Below are positions 1 through 11,865 of a DNA stretch of 64,000 bases, one piece after another. Both the position numbers and the translations under genes were made by a program. Numbering within the stretch: position 1 is the stretch's first letter; each line of letters begins with the position of its first letter. The notes under the pieces are model-generated. The model had not been told where the DNA came from. It saw nothing but the letters and a program-made list of their open reading frames with translations, and searched no databases. The DNA comes from Strix aluco (lineage: Eukaryota > Chordata > Aves > Strigiformes > Strigidae): contig NC_133932.1 of assembly GCF_031877795.1 (NCBI RefSeq), forward strand, positions 19,904,180 through 19,968,179. Direction: 5' to 3'.

Positions 1-3000
1 ATGAAAGCTCTGCCTTCAAGTTCTGGGAGAGACTATCCTTGTCTCACTGGAAAGAAGTGCCTACCATACAATGAGTACTAATATATAACCTCACAGCAGA
101 AAAACACATGTGAAGCACTGTTTCACCCAGTCATCCAAAAATAAGCAGTCTTCTAAGACTTCCCACTTTCTGTAAAAAGAAGCCAAGGCAGGTCTATTTG
201 GAGAACAGAGTTGCTGCTGTATCCCCAGATCTACAGAAGGTTTCAAGGTCACCAACTGCAAGTCATTGAGGAAGGGTGGTTTTGTTTATGGTGTTACGCA
301 AATGTCACAGCTTACAGCATTGTCCAGTATAGAAATGATTTTATGCAGACCTAAGCAAGCTAATTTTTAAGGACATTTTATTAAATGTGTTCTTTGTATA
401 TATTATACATACACATATAAATAAAAATATGGAAAAAAATTCACTGATGACCAATGAAAGTTGATTGGAACAACAGATGGATTTGTAACTGGCAGCTGAT
501 TAAGATCTAGGAACAGTCTAGTAGCCTATATACTGTCAGATTCCTGAATTTATGAGTTCCAGCTCAGAGAGTTCCTAAATACTAATTTTCATTACATTAT
601 GCTTTCCTCCAGACTGGTGGATGGGCAAGTCAGAAATAATCCATTGCTCCTGCTGCTGCTTCTGCAAAAGTGACAGTGTGAGAGCATGTACATAGCAAGT
701 ACATCTTAAATAAAAAGAAGGAAAAAAAAAGAAAAAAGGGGGGAAAGGAGGAAAGGTACCTTTTTATTCAGTATTGTAACAATTTAATCAGAAGCACTGT
801 ATGTGCAAGATGCATGCAAATGTGGAGAGAACTCCCATCACTAGTATCTTTGGAAGAGAATGGACTGTTTGTCCAAAAGACTGTAACTACAGTATTAAAG
901 CTAAGAGCTGTTTGGTGGGTTTGGGGTTTTTTGTTGTTTTTTTTTTCTAAAAAAAGATATGTTCAGTAAATGACTTACACTACAATATTTATCCTTTCAA
1001 AGCTCTCTATTGCATCTTCGACTTCAGGAGTTTCAGAAACTTACTTTAATGCCTCCCACATACCCTTTACCCCCAAGTAGTTACTTTTAAATCTGTAACA
1101 AAAATCTAAAATATAACTTTAAAGAAGAACCAGCAATCCTCCTACACATGGGCAGAATTTTCTAGATTTTGAGCTATGCAAATCAGACTACCAGAATTGT
1201 TATGCTGCCTTGCTTTCCAGCTGCCTTTGTTTTACATGGTACTTAAAATATAATTATTAATTTGCACTAATAACAACTGCGAAGACCAAGAACCAGAGTT
1301 CTTGACAAAGTACATACAACCCAAATCTCTCTGGCAATGAACAACCTGAAATGCAATTCAGCAAGACATTCTGAGGACCTATTCCTGTGCTTAGTTTAGA
1401 TGCATGACAAAACATTGCAAAAATGGATGACTAAAAAAGAATTTTGCACACAGAAGCTGAAGGCAGATAAAAAACAAGGTGCATAGCTGAGAAACAGAGC
1501 TGATACGTATTTTACTCTCTTTTGTAACAAGCAAGTATAGTATGAATTATTTAATTAGCATTTTAACAAGTTTTTACTGTAAAACAAAAGCTATTTCTTT
1601 TATAAATATTCAAGTCAGCACTCTGCATTCCCTCACAAACAGCTACACCCTGGGGCTGAAGAGGGCTTCTGCTGAGGGCTAGTAGTGTGGATTCTCACAG
1701 ATTGTACCCGGGAAGGCCAGCAAAAGGACTCAACAATTATTAGAACTATTTATGGCCAGAAACTGGCTCTGGCCTCTAAACCATTTTAACAGTGTTACCT
1801 ATCCCATACTCTTCATTTTTAGGATATGTGAAGCTTAATTGCTGCTTGTCAGCCGAAGTCTTGAAGTAACATTTACACATTGGTCATTTTAAGCATAAAG
1901 AAGAATGCAGATTAGCAAATCTGCATTATCTGAAGAAGCCAGCAACAAAATACACACGAGATTACATAATGACCCCCAAAACCAAGAATTCATTTCTCTG
2001 TAAGCAGGTTCCATAAGAACTAGCAGGGAAAAAGCAAGAGAGTCAAACCTGACAACCATTACAGCAGAACTACTTATGTTCTGCAGCGCTCAGCTCTGTT
2101 CTACGCTGGGAAATAAACTAAGTGATAGCACACAGAGAGACAGTGGAGATATTTCAGTGCTGCTTATATTTTTTTTCTTTTTTTTTTTTTTAATAAGACT
2201 AACATTTTGGAAGTTGTGTATTTATCAGAATGCTACATGTGTTTTTCCTCAACCAATTTGTTAAACTCAGTCAGCCAGAAATACACATACTCAAATTCCT
2301 ATCTTACTCCAAGGTTTTCCTGTGACTGAATTAATTACTTGTGTGTCTTGTATATTTTTTGAAGTAGGAATAATTTCAAGAGCCTATATTATACCCACAA
2401 CTTTAAAAAAAATTAAAGAGGCACTAACGTATTTGGGGTAAAGATGGGGAAAGCTAGCAATACTTATCTAATTCCAAAGAATTAATGTACATATACTCAA
2501 CTTCAATACTCACTTCTCTCAAAAGGCAGGAAGTAGGCAGAAAATCAATGACCAAGCAGAAAAGTAAATTCCTACTTTATCCTTTACCCAGCATATAGTA
2601 AATCAGTGTTTAGTTATGTTCAACTTTCACATGGAAGAATATACACGTGAGCTTTATCTGTGCATGAACAAGAAGACCAGAACACAAGGATTTAAGCCCT
2701 CACCAAACCATTTTCCCATCTGCAGGACTGCTGACATCTGTTACCCCAATTGGAACAACCACCACAGTAAGATTTTGATACATCATCACTTAGCAAGACT
2801 TGTTTTGCCAAGCATACCAAGAGGATATTTAAAAATTACCAGTTTTTCCTTCTGACCTACCTCAGCAACCTGCAACAGGCCATGCTCTATAATGAAGCAT
2901 GTGAAGGAAACAAAGAAATCTACTTCATCAGTCTAGCAACCCAATGAAAAGCGGGCAAGACAGAAATCTCATATGCAAAAGTGGCTCACCTGGCACTGCT

Positions 3001-3128
3001 CAAAGCAATTACATTAACCAGGACTACACCACAGTTCCCTCTTGTGTTTAAAGGGGAGGAATGTCCCCCCAGGACAATGCTCCTTCACTTCCCAGCTTTA
3101 ATTCTTTCCATTCACATTAAAGGTTTTA
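1..3128. other. Intergenic DNA, no gene recognised
   Basis: AT-rich sequence with short A/T and purine runs (for example around 720-760 and the T run near 2170-2190). All reading frames are short and have no domain-like composition. In vertebrates GPA33 often lies beyond the 3' end of MAEL, facing it, so a plus-strand gene might be expected here, but I could not recognise any Ig-type or transmembrane exon. Confidence 0.5.
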
Positions 3129-3133
3129 CTTGC

Positions 3134-3330
3134 TGAAGTGCTAAGGCTTGGACAACAGGCCCAAGCCAGAGTTGACCTATAGATGAATCCTGTATATTTT
3201 ATAACCGATAACCATTGTGCTAGTAGGTATTGTACTAAGTTATAACAACCCACTTATGCTGGTGTAAAAAGTGCTAAAGTGTTGAAGTACTGAAGCCGGA
3301 ACCACAGGCCCCGAGCCAAAACTGCTAACT
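3134..3330 (+). repeat. Degenerate internal duplication at LTR 5' end
   Basis: The first ~45 bases of the LTR (a GAAGTGCTAAGGCTTGG-type string followed by ACAGGCCCAAGCCA) recur in diverged form about 150 bp later, near 3280-3325 (GAAGTACTGAAGCCGG, then ACAGGCCCCGAGCCA). This suggests an old duplication within U3. Confidence 0.45.
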
Positions 3331-3983
3331 TAGTATGTAGTCATCAACAAAGTATGTAAGCTCACTAGTGAAAGATGCAGCTTAGACAGAATATAATCAG
3401 TAGTGAGGATGAAATGCTGAGAGAATGTATCCAGCTTTCCTTTCTCATCCTTGTTCAAGGCTGAGAACCCACGTATTTGGCCTTGTTGTAAACTCCCTTG
3501 GTTTCCCCCCCTGAGCCCTGGCCAGGCTTTGGGTGGAATCCAACAGAGAATGAAACCAGGTATTTTCAGGTGCCAGTTATTCCAGCTTGCTGATTTTTGG
3601 TATATAAGGCTGGGCCCGCTCACAGCGACTTTGGAAGCCTCACCTACGGGTGGACGCACCGCGTAGGATTTCCCACTTGCCGGGAAAGGCTCTCCAAATC
3701 CTCGCTGTAACCGGGGCTCCCCGGCGACTGCGGATCTGGATGATGGTAACGTATGCAAGTGGTGATGGATCTTTCTTAATCACTATTCTCTCTCTCGTGT
3801 AGTAACGATTTGATGCATTACCCTGTATTTTCCTATTTGTTGATTTAGGTGCATTATTCTGCCTTTTCTTACTTCATGCTTTCTGTATTATTCTGTTACA
3901 TTATTTAGGTATCACCAGTAAAATACGCCTGCTCTTTTCACGCTGGTGTCTGAGTTTAATTGGTATCCTTAATCAGCAAAACA
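3134..3983 (+). mobile_element. Solo LTR of an endogenous retrovirus (ERVL-like), with TSD
   Basis: An 850-bp block that starts TGAAGTGC and ends AAAACA. It is flanked on both sides by the same 5 bp, CTTGC (3129-3133 and 3984-3988), the expected target-site duplication. A TATA-like TATATAAGG lies near 3600 and is followed by a GC-richer presumed R region. The last ~40 bases, around GTGTCTGAGTTTAATTGG and ending in GCAAAACA, resemble ERVL-type LTR ends as I remember them. No internal retroviral coding sequence is adjacent, so this is a solo LTR. The family name is an inference; the boundaries are seen directly. Confidence 0.75.
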
Positions 3984-4369
3984 CTTGCTTATAACATTCT
4001 GAAGATAATATACTATGTGGCTTACTAGGGAAAAAAAAAAGTTTGTTATTTGTTTCCAATATAGTCACTTAGCTTTTAAGATTTATTCCTACCTAGGCAC
4101 TTTTCATCCAAGGAACTCAAAGGTCTACTGAATGTTGCAGGCAAATCACTATCATTTATGAGTGACAGTGATTTGACAAAAGTTAAATGATCTGACTGGA
4201 GACACAGATCACCACAATGCAGAAGTATGGAGATAAGGAGTCGTCAGGATTCTCAGTTCTCTGATACACCCTGCAAGGCAAGTATTCTCATCAACACCCT
4301 AGTTCCTATTTCACCTTCCAAATTTCCTTTTTTTTTTTTTTTTCGTTTCCTTCTTAGTTTCAGGCTTTC

Positions 4370-5400
4370 TTCTTGGCGAAGTTGCTCTCCTGCCAGCCCT
4401 GGCTGTAGTGTTGCAAAGGGTTATTCCTTCTTAAGTGCAGGACCTCGCTGCATTTCATAAGGTTCCTGTTAGCCCGCTCCTCCAGCCTGTTCAGATCCCT
4501 CTGTATAACAGTCCTGCTCTCAAGCATATCAGCTGGTCTCCCAAATTTGGTGTTTTCTGCAGGCAAGAGTGCACTCCATCACCTCCAGATCACTGCTAAA
4601 GTCACGAAACAGGCCATAGTATAGAATTCTTCCTTACCCCACTTGTAACTGGCCTCCATGTAGAGTATGAGGAGATTTTTACCCATCTGGTTGTGCACCC
4701 ATCTACACTGTAACATCCCAACTTGGATACAAGCATACTGTGAAAGACTGTACTGAAAGCCTTGCTAAAGTCACTACCAAACACTACTTTTCTTCCTTTA
4801 TTCACAAACCTATCATGGAAAGCAGCCAGGCTGGTCAGGCATGATATAGCCCTGGCAAATCCATGCTGACTCTTTCCAGTCCCCCTCTCTCCTTCACATA
4901 CCCAAAAATGTGTTCCAAGAGGACTCGCTCCATGATTTTTTCCAAGGAGTCCAGTGGAGCTCAGCAGTCCTTTTGACAGATGGGTGCAATTTTTGCCTTT
5001 CATTGCTGTGGACTTTCTGTGACCTTTCAAAGGTGAGACTAGAGCCTTGCAAAGGTATCAGGCAGCTTTCTCAGCATCGTCAGATGCAGCCCCTCTGACT
5101 CTATGGATTTGTATGGGTCTAGAACTCCCGACTGATCCCCAACTCACTCTTCATCCACTGCTGCTGTTCTCCTCCCTGAACCCTTCCTGAGCATAGAGAT
5201 CTGAGAGACCTTACTAGAAAAGACTGAAACAAAGAAGGTACTGAGCACCTCAGCCTTATCTGTGTTGCTCCAACCGTGTTACTAAATCACTCACACCATT
5301 CAGCAACAGGACCACTTTTTCCTTGTTCAGTCTTTTACCATTAACAAAGTCATAAGAGCTCTTCTTGTTGACCTTGATCCCTTGCAAGCATCAACTCCAG
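4370..5400 (-). mobile_element. Old CR1 LINE fragment, antisense
   Basis: Read on the minus strand, the left part translates in broken frames to CR1 reverse-transcriptase C-terminal motifs: WRPVTSGV, then ADMLESRTVIQRDLNRLEE, then CSEVLHLRRNNPLQHYS. The right part (about 4750-5400) matches the more 5' CR1 ORF2 linker seen in many bird copies (phrases such as CCATGCTGACT and TCCATGATTTTTTCC). Frameshifts and stops show it is long dead. It is clearly more diverged than the copy at 7424. Confidence 0.75.
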
Positions 5401-7099
5401 GAGAGCTTTGGCTTTCCAAACACCACCCCTAGAGGCCTGGCCAGTGTTTGTGCATTCTTCCTTTGTAGCCCACACCTGCTTCTACCTCCCTTATATTGCA
5501 CTAGGACTAGGGTGCAGCCATGAGTTCCCTGTAAAGACAAGACAGTCCCTGATCAATCTACCTGTATTCCTGGACTGTTCTTGCATTTGGAAGATGCTGT
5601 TCTTAATGAACTCCCAACCATAATAAACTCCTTTATTCTTCAGAGCTGCCTCCCAGGGATTGCACCCCTACCCCTTTTCCACATAACCCCCAAGATCTAC
5701 TCTCACTGCCTTCCTCACTCTTCTCAGGACTTCGAGAAGTATTTCCAGTATTACACAGACACAAAACTGGTGCTGCCACTGCTTATTTCAAGATTCAGTA
5801 TAGCACACAATTCAGAACTGATCAGTCAGACAAGGGTTAATTATCTCACAATTCTTGTTGCTAGAGTAACAGCACTACTTTTCTATTTATTTGTATCATC
5901 TGTTCCAGGAAAGACACCGAGGCAGTCTTCTATCTGAAGAAGTTCACAGTACAATGAGCAAACCGTCAAGATTAATTCTGGATGTGTTGGAACTGGTACT
6001 AAATTTATTACAGCCCAACATAAGGGAATTTGGAACTTCTCTCTCCTGCATTTCACCTGTTCACTACGGAGTGAGGGGAATGATTTGAAAATGGCGGGAG
6101 CTTCTAAGATGGAACCAAGGAAAAGTGAGGGAACAGAGATAATAGAGGGTTAGACTAATAAAAGTGTTTGCTGATTTCTTAATTTTTCTGAATCACTGCA
6201 ATAAAAACTGGCAGCTCATTCCAAGGTGAAAATGAGGGATGATAATCCTGCAGAAGACATCAAGAGGGCAGAAACTAAATAACAAACTTGTTATTACCCT
6301 GCTCCAGTGCATTTACTCTGCCAAATTGAAATATGTTGTTAAAGCCTCTGCAGTCAGCTGCATATACCTCTATCTATCAACCAGAAATTAAAAACTCAGT
6401 TTCATACATATACTTGAGTCACTTTTGGGAAAATTTTGAAATTCTTGTTAGGGGAAAGGATTAGCACTTTTTAATTCAACCAGCAGGTCAAAAAGCACAG
6501 TCCCTCTTGTGTTAATTATGCAGGGTTTTTAAAAAGATATCAGGAACGGAAAACTACAGCTATTTCACAAGGAAATCCAGACAGGGCTTCCCTGAATACA
6601 GGTTTTCATTCACCCAACACAAATTTTTATTCAGAAGAATCTGATGTTCAGCACAACACCATCTGACTGTGATGGCTCAAGACCCAGAGGCCCTGAAACA
6701 GAAGCAAGTTTTCTATTTGGGTATAACTCGGCATGGACCTCACTCTAGGTAGCTGGCAAAGAACACAGCCAGTGGTATGAGTATCAACTATGCCATTTGA
6801 TCAAAGATCTCAGCACTGCTTCGTCCAGTTTGACATGCACCCAAACAGCAAAATCCAACATCTAATACTTGACAGACTCTCCACCCAGAAAATTCCCGCC
6901 AAATTACTGCCTTCCATCTTTTAAGATTTTGATGACTGACATATTGCTAAAGAAGTAATAAAGATTAATGTTACTTTAGACACAGCAAACAGTCTCTGGT
7001 AAGTTGTTATAATGCAGCTCCTGAAACTGGCACAAGTGTTGAGCCTACAGGCCTCAGGAGTAAAGAGATGACTAGGCGTCCCTTCCCACGCATCACTGA
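5401..7099. other. Intergenic DNA, nothing recognised
   Basis: No gene or repeat identified. Unremarkable AT-rich sequence; the open frames are short and lack recognisable motifs. Part of the left edge may be an unrecognised extension of the old CR1. Confidence 0.4.
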
Positions 7100-7423
7100 C
7101 TGCCCAGCTTGTTTTCTCACACTTGGGAGGTGAGAAGGGAGAGCTGCTCTTTATGTGAGAGAAGCTGGAATGCACAGAGCTCCACCTGGGGATGGACAAC
7201 GAGTCAGTTGGGAGCTCAGGGGTTAGATACAGAGAGAGGGCAGACCAACATGGGTGACATTGTAGCAGATGCCTGCTGCAGACAGCCTTAGCAGGAGGCA
7301 GTACACAAGGCCTTCTTCAGACAACTGGAAGAAGCCTGACGCTCCTGATACAAATGATTGAAGAGCCAGGAAGGGCAGGCGCCCTCTGCTGCACCTCATG
7401 CTTACAAACAAAGAAATAACTTT
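7100..7423 (+). mobile_element. Older CR1, left half (host of nested CR1)
   Basis: Plus-strand sequence matching the endonuclease end of CR1 ORF2. It includes ACCTGGGGATGGACAACGAG, GGTGACATTGTAGCAG and TTGAAGAGCCAGGAAGGGCA as seen in other avian copies, but with many changes. It stops just before the young CR1 and its ORF2 continuation resumes at 8463, so the element was split by insertion. Confidence 0.65.
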
Positions 7424-8462
7424 ATGGCTGGGCCCAAAGAGTGGTGATGAATGGAGTTAAATCCGGTTGGCGGCCAGTCACAAGTGGTGTCCCCCAGGGC
7501 TCGGTTTTGGGTCCACTCCTGTTTAACACCTTTATTGATGATCTAGACGAGGGGATCGAGTGCACCCTCAGTAAGTTTGCAGATGACACCAAGTTGGGTG
7601 GGAGTGTTGATCTGCTCGAGGGTAGGGAGGCTCTGCAGAGAGACCTGGACAGGCTGGAGCGATGGGCTGAGGCCAACTGTAGGAGTTTCAATACGGCCAA
7701 ATGCCGGGTGCTGCACTTGGGCCACAACAACCCCCAGCAGCGCTACAGGCTTGGGGAGGAGTGGCTGGAGAGCTGCCAGTCAGAGGGGGACCTGGGGGTG
7801 TTGATTGACAGCCAGCTGAACATGAGCCAGCAGTGTGTCCAGGTGGCCAAGAAGGCCAATGGCATCCTGGCCTGTATCAGAAATAGCGTGGCCAGCAGGG
7901 ACAGGGAAGGGATCTTACCCCTGTACTCGGCACTGGTGAGGCCGCACCTCGATGACTGTGTTCAGTTTTGGGCCCCTCACTACAAAAAGGACATTGAATT
8001 ACTTGAGTGTGTCCAAAGAAGGACAACGAAGCTGGTGAAGGGTCTGGAGCACATGTCGTACGAGGAGCGGCTGAGGGAACTGGGGGTGTTTAGTCTGGAG
8101 AAGAGGAGGCTGAGGGGAGATCTCATCGCCCTCTACAGCTACCTGAAAGGAGGTTGCAGAGAGCTGGGGATGAGCCTCTTTAAACAAGTAATAAGTGATA
8201 GGACAAGAGGTAATGGCCTCAAGTTGCATCAGGGAAGGTTTAGACTAGATATTAGGAAGTATTTCTTTACAGAACGGGTTGTTAGGCGTTGGAATGGGCT
8301 GCCCAGGGAGGTGGTGGAGTCCCCATCCCTGGGCGTTCAAGAGGCGGGTTGACATAGCACTTAGGGTTATGGTGTAGTTGGGATCTGCCAGTGCTGGGTT
8401 AATGGTTGGACTAGATGATCTTCAAGGTCCTTTCCAACCTAGATGATTCTGTGATTCTGTGA
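7424..8462 (+). mobile_element. 5'-truncated CR1 LINE, relatively young
   Basis: Starts abruptly within ORF2 (TGGCTGGGCCCAAAGAG) and ends with the CR1 3' UTR: CAAGGTCCTTTCCAACC, then the tandem 8-bp tail GATTCTGTGATTCTGTG. CR1 copies are usually 5'-truncated with no poly(A), as here. The RT C-terminal frame is still open (see 7441-8352), so this copy is much younger than the CR1 sequence around it. Confidence 0.92.
7441..8352 (+). pseudogene. CR1 ORF2 C-terminal remnant (reverse transcriptase)
   Basis: About 300 codons stay open. They include the RT signatures [14 protein letters not shown] and FADDTKLGG (the catalytic Y/F-x-D-D box), followed by the thumb and C-terminal region, for example [36 protein letters not shown] and [16 protein letters not shown]. 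The N-terminal endonuclease and RT fingers are missing because of 5' truncation. Near the end the frame shifts out of the expected CR1 C-terminus and stops early at GVQEAG. It therefore cannot make a complete retrotransposase and is only a LINE remnant, not a host gene. Confidence 0.88.
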
Positions 8463-9010
8463 ACTGGTCAGGGGTGTGAAGGCTGGGGGCTAAACTTAGC
8501 TTCAGTAACCATGAGATAGTGGAGTTTGGGATCCTAGGAGGAAGGAAAAGTGCAAGAGGCAGGATCACAACCCTGGACCTCAGAAATGCAGTCTTTGGCC
8601 TTGTTCAGAGATCTGCTTGTTAGAATCCTGTGGCATACAGCCCTGAAAAGAGGTCCAGGTGAGCTTGTTGATTTTTCAAGTATTACCTCCTCCAAGATAA
8701 ACAGGAAAACAAGCAGAGGTTGACCAAAGAGTTCCTGACAAAAGTCAGATGTAAAAAGGAAATATACAGCATGTAGCAGCAGGGACAAATGATCTGGAAG
8801 AAATACAAAGATACTGTGTGTGCAGGTATGGGGTTAGGAAAGCCAAAGCCCACCCAAAGCTAAATCTGGTGAAGCACATGAAGGGCAACAAGAAGGACTT
8901 CCATGGGTGCACTGAATGGGAAGGGGGAGCTGGCCATAAAGGACAAGGAGAAGGTCGAGGAACTGAATGCCTTCTTCACCTTGATCTTTAGTAGGAACAT
9001 CAGCCTTGCA
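8463..9010 (+). mobile_element. Older CR1, right half (host of nested CR1)
   Basis: Resumes CR1 ORF2 linker sequence in the same orientation and order as 7100-7423: GAAGGCTGGGGGCTAA, CCATGAGATAGTGGAGTTT, AGGAAAGCCAAAGCCCA, GGGCAACAAGAAGGACTTCC. It is diverged and out of frame. Together with 7100-7423 it forms one old CR1 interrupted by the younger copy. Confidence 0.65.
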
Positions 9011-11749
9011 AAACAAGTTTCAAATTAAAGACATCAAAACCAGGTATTACTGTATCTACAGTATATATGTATATATTTAAGAGAACATTTCTGCTAAATC
9101 AGAATACAAGGTACTGATAAGAATATTCTTAGCTGGAGCAGAGACAGTGGTCAACAGGAACTTATTTGCATACATAGTTTCTACCATTTATTGAAAGGAG
9201 AAGGTGGACAAGCCAGAAATGCACAAGTAACAGTCAAAATCATAGTTTCTACTACACCAAAGCAGTAGCTTATAGGTTAATAACTGATGACATAGACTAG
9301 ATCAGCAAAGTTGTCACCACAGTCCTTTACATTTTCATGACCCTCACACAACTGTTCTAGCCAAAACCTTTACAGTAGAGTAGTAATGCACAATTCAATT
9401 CGTCTACTATTCATATAACAAGAACAAAAATACCTATTCACTTTCTAATGTGTATGCAAAACCCAGATGACTGTTACCCATTACTGTCGTGGGACTGAGT
9501 AAGCTACACTAACAGGAGGACAGGAAGCCAGGTTTGATAGAATCTGTTAGATGTCTCCTTTACAAAAAAACCTCTTTAGCCAGTTCAATTTGTATGGTAC
9601 TTACACCCCCCTATGCAGAGAGTATGAAGTTACTGTTACTTTTTACCACGTGAAAAGTACATGTTTAAAACTCCCAGGCTGCATCACTCAAACCCTGCTC
9701 GAGAGCCATTCTGCCTTTACTGGGTTTTACTTCTCCGTGAGAATTCTGTCATACAAGTGGGAAGAATTTTGTTCTGATTTTGACCCACAGTTTGTGTCTT
9801 ACCAGTACTATTCCTTGCACTTAAGAAGTGTGCTAAGGTTGTAAGTCACCATCTTTCCCTCATCTTTACTTTTCCATTAAAGGAAAGCACAATACAGTAA
9901 TGCTTCTTATTAAGAATTTATTTTTCAAGAAATCAAACAGTTTCAAATTGCAAAACAACCAGGGAAGCAGAGCTCCAAAATTAAAGGATTTTCTATAATC
10001 CTCCAACAGCTGTTAGGGATCCCCCTCAATATATGCAGAATAATAGCATTAAATGGGCTACATCAAGTTAGTGTATTCATTCTCATTTTATAGATCTTAC
10101 TGTTTTCACTACAAAAACCACCACAGTTTGTTGGTTATTACAGTAAGACAGTTACTGCCCTAGTTAACAGTCCTCTGCCTACAGCATATAACAAGGTCTT
10201 CTACAGCTTATATACTGTTTAAGTTACAAGTGATAAGGTACAGACATGCCATGGAACCCTAACTCTGCATTTCTCCATTTCTGCTCAGATTCTGTAACTG
10301 CTTGAAGATATATAATACCTTAAACATAGTAACAAATACTCTTCGGTTTGTATACTTACACTGATAGTGAAGAAGTATTTTAACAAAAATGAATTCTCTT
10401 CTTCCTGAGAATTGAACCTGAAACTTTTATTGCAGCACTGACCTCTGAAAATAATTCAGAAAGAGTACAGCTCTGTATGTTTTGAAATGTCAATGCAGCA
10501 ATGGCTGTCAGTTAAGAAACTTAAAACTCAAACAACTCTATTCCAATGCAGAGAAGCCTTTACCACTACTAAACGGACACTTGTTACATCATCTTATTTT
10601 GGTTGGGTTTTGTTTGGTTGTTTTTTTCAGAAGCATGAACTACCTAATTCCTACAAGGAATGAAATAAGTGTCTTTTCACAGTTAGTTGCTATGGAAATA
10701 GTAGTTCACAAATGGACCTCTGTTGCAACAAAATGCAGGAACAACTCAAAAAAATAAGCTTTAAGTACAAGGCTCAGACAACAGACAACTTTCTGGGGAC
10801 TAGTCCAAGACTTGTACCTCCATAAAACGGAACTTCTAACTTCCTAGTAATACATCAGACAGCCTCCCAGTTTTTATGTGCCCTCAAATAATTTTGACTG
10901 GTATCTACCCAGCCTGACTAAACGCGTGAAATTATATCTGCAGATTAATGTATCAGTTTGAATTTGATATTCCTTTCAAAAAAAACCTGTAACACCTACA
11001 CTCTGCTTCAGTCTTTAAGTTTGAGGGACATGCATTCTTTTTAAAGGGAAAAAAAATAATCTATGTTGTACTTGTTCCTGATGTATACAGCCTGTGCCTC
11101 TAAAAGAACATTAATAGGTGGATAAATTTGCCACCACGTTTCTTCCAAGACATTCCATAGAAAGTCTGCTTTTTTTGCCTTGAATGATGACTCACACTCT
11201 TCATGGCTAGAACTGACAAATTATAGCAAACCTTTGAGACTGTTATACCTTTAATGCCCTTAGTATGGCCCTTCATACCTTCAGTGCTCCCCCCCCCCAT
11301 CATTTTTTGATGAGAGACTGTTATACACCAAAATTCTATCTTCCACATGCTGAAGAGGGGAAGGATGTTATTAAAGAAGCAATAAAGCACTTGTTTAAAG
11401 CTACATTGGCCACTAAAGAATTCTTCTATTCCAATGATATTGACTAACAGATCTTGAATTTGCACTCCACCCATTAAGAAATAGAACTAGTATGGCATGT
11501 ATTTTTAAAGAGAGGATGCAACTGTCAGGTCCCTTCAAAGGAAGTCTTTCTGTAGATAATAAACAAGACTTTTGTCTTCTTTAAATACAGTCAATAGTTT
11601 TACCATTCTAACAAGAACTTGAACTGTGAAGGGTTGCATATAAGATGAAAAACAGTCTGGAGAAACTGCTGGTTATCTTAGGGAAACAAGGAAAATTATA
11701 ATTTACAGCTGTCCTGGATGTAAAAAAAAAAACCAAACAAACAACCCTT
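9011..11749. other. Region downstream of MAEL; 3' UTR not delimited
   Basis: No coding feature recognised. Downstream of the MAEL stop codon, the first plausible minus-strand poly(A) signals are an ATTAAA at 11250-11255 and AATAAA hexamers at 10426-10431 and 9917-9922. Which one is used cannot be told from sequence alone. Confidence 0.4.
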
Positions 11750-11865
11750 TCAATTACTAAAAGACATGGATAGATCAGATGCATTTTTCAGCAATCGAGT
11801 AATTCCTCTTCCTCGCATGGTACTTGCTCCATAAATGGCAGTCTTCACACCACATGGAGAATCAC
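11750..11865 (-). CDS. MAEL: MAEL terminal coding exon 12
   Basis: Two bases plus 37 codons and a TGA stop at 11750-11752. It encodes DSPCGVKTAIYGASTM then RGRGITRLLKNASDLSMSFSN. The RGRGITRLL motif is also present in mammalian MAEL; Arg-Gly motifs of this kind are possible dimethyl-arginine/Tudor contact sites (inference). Acceptor TTTAATAG. Confidence 0.93.

Noticed and set aside
1-11000. GPA33, expected beyond MAEL from vertebrate gene order
   Set aside because: No Ig-domain or transmembrane exon could be read on the plus strand; it may lie outside the window or be absent here.
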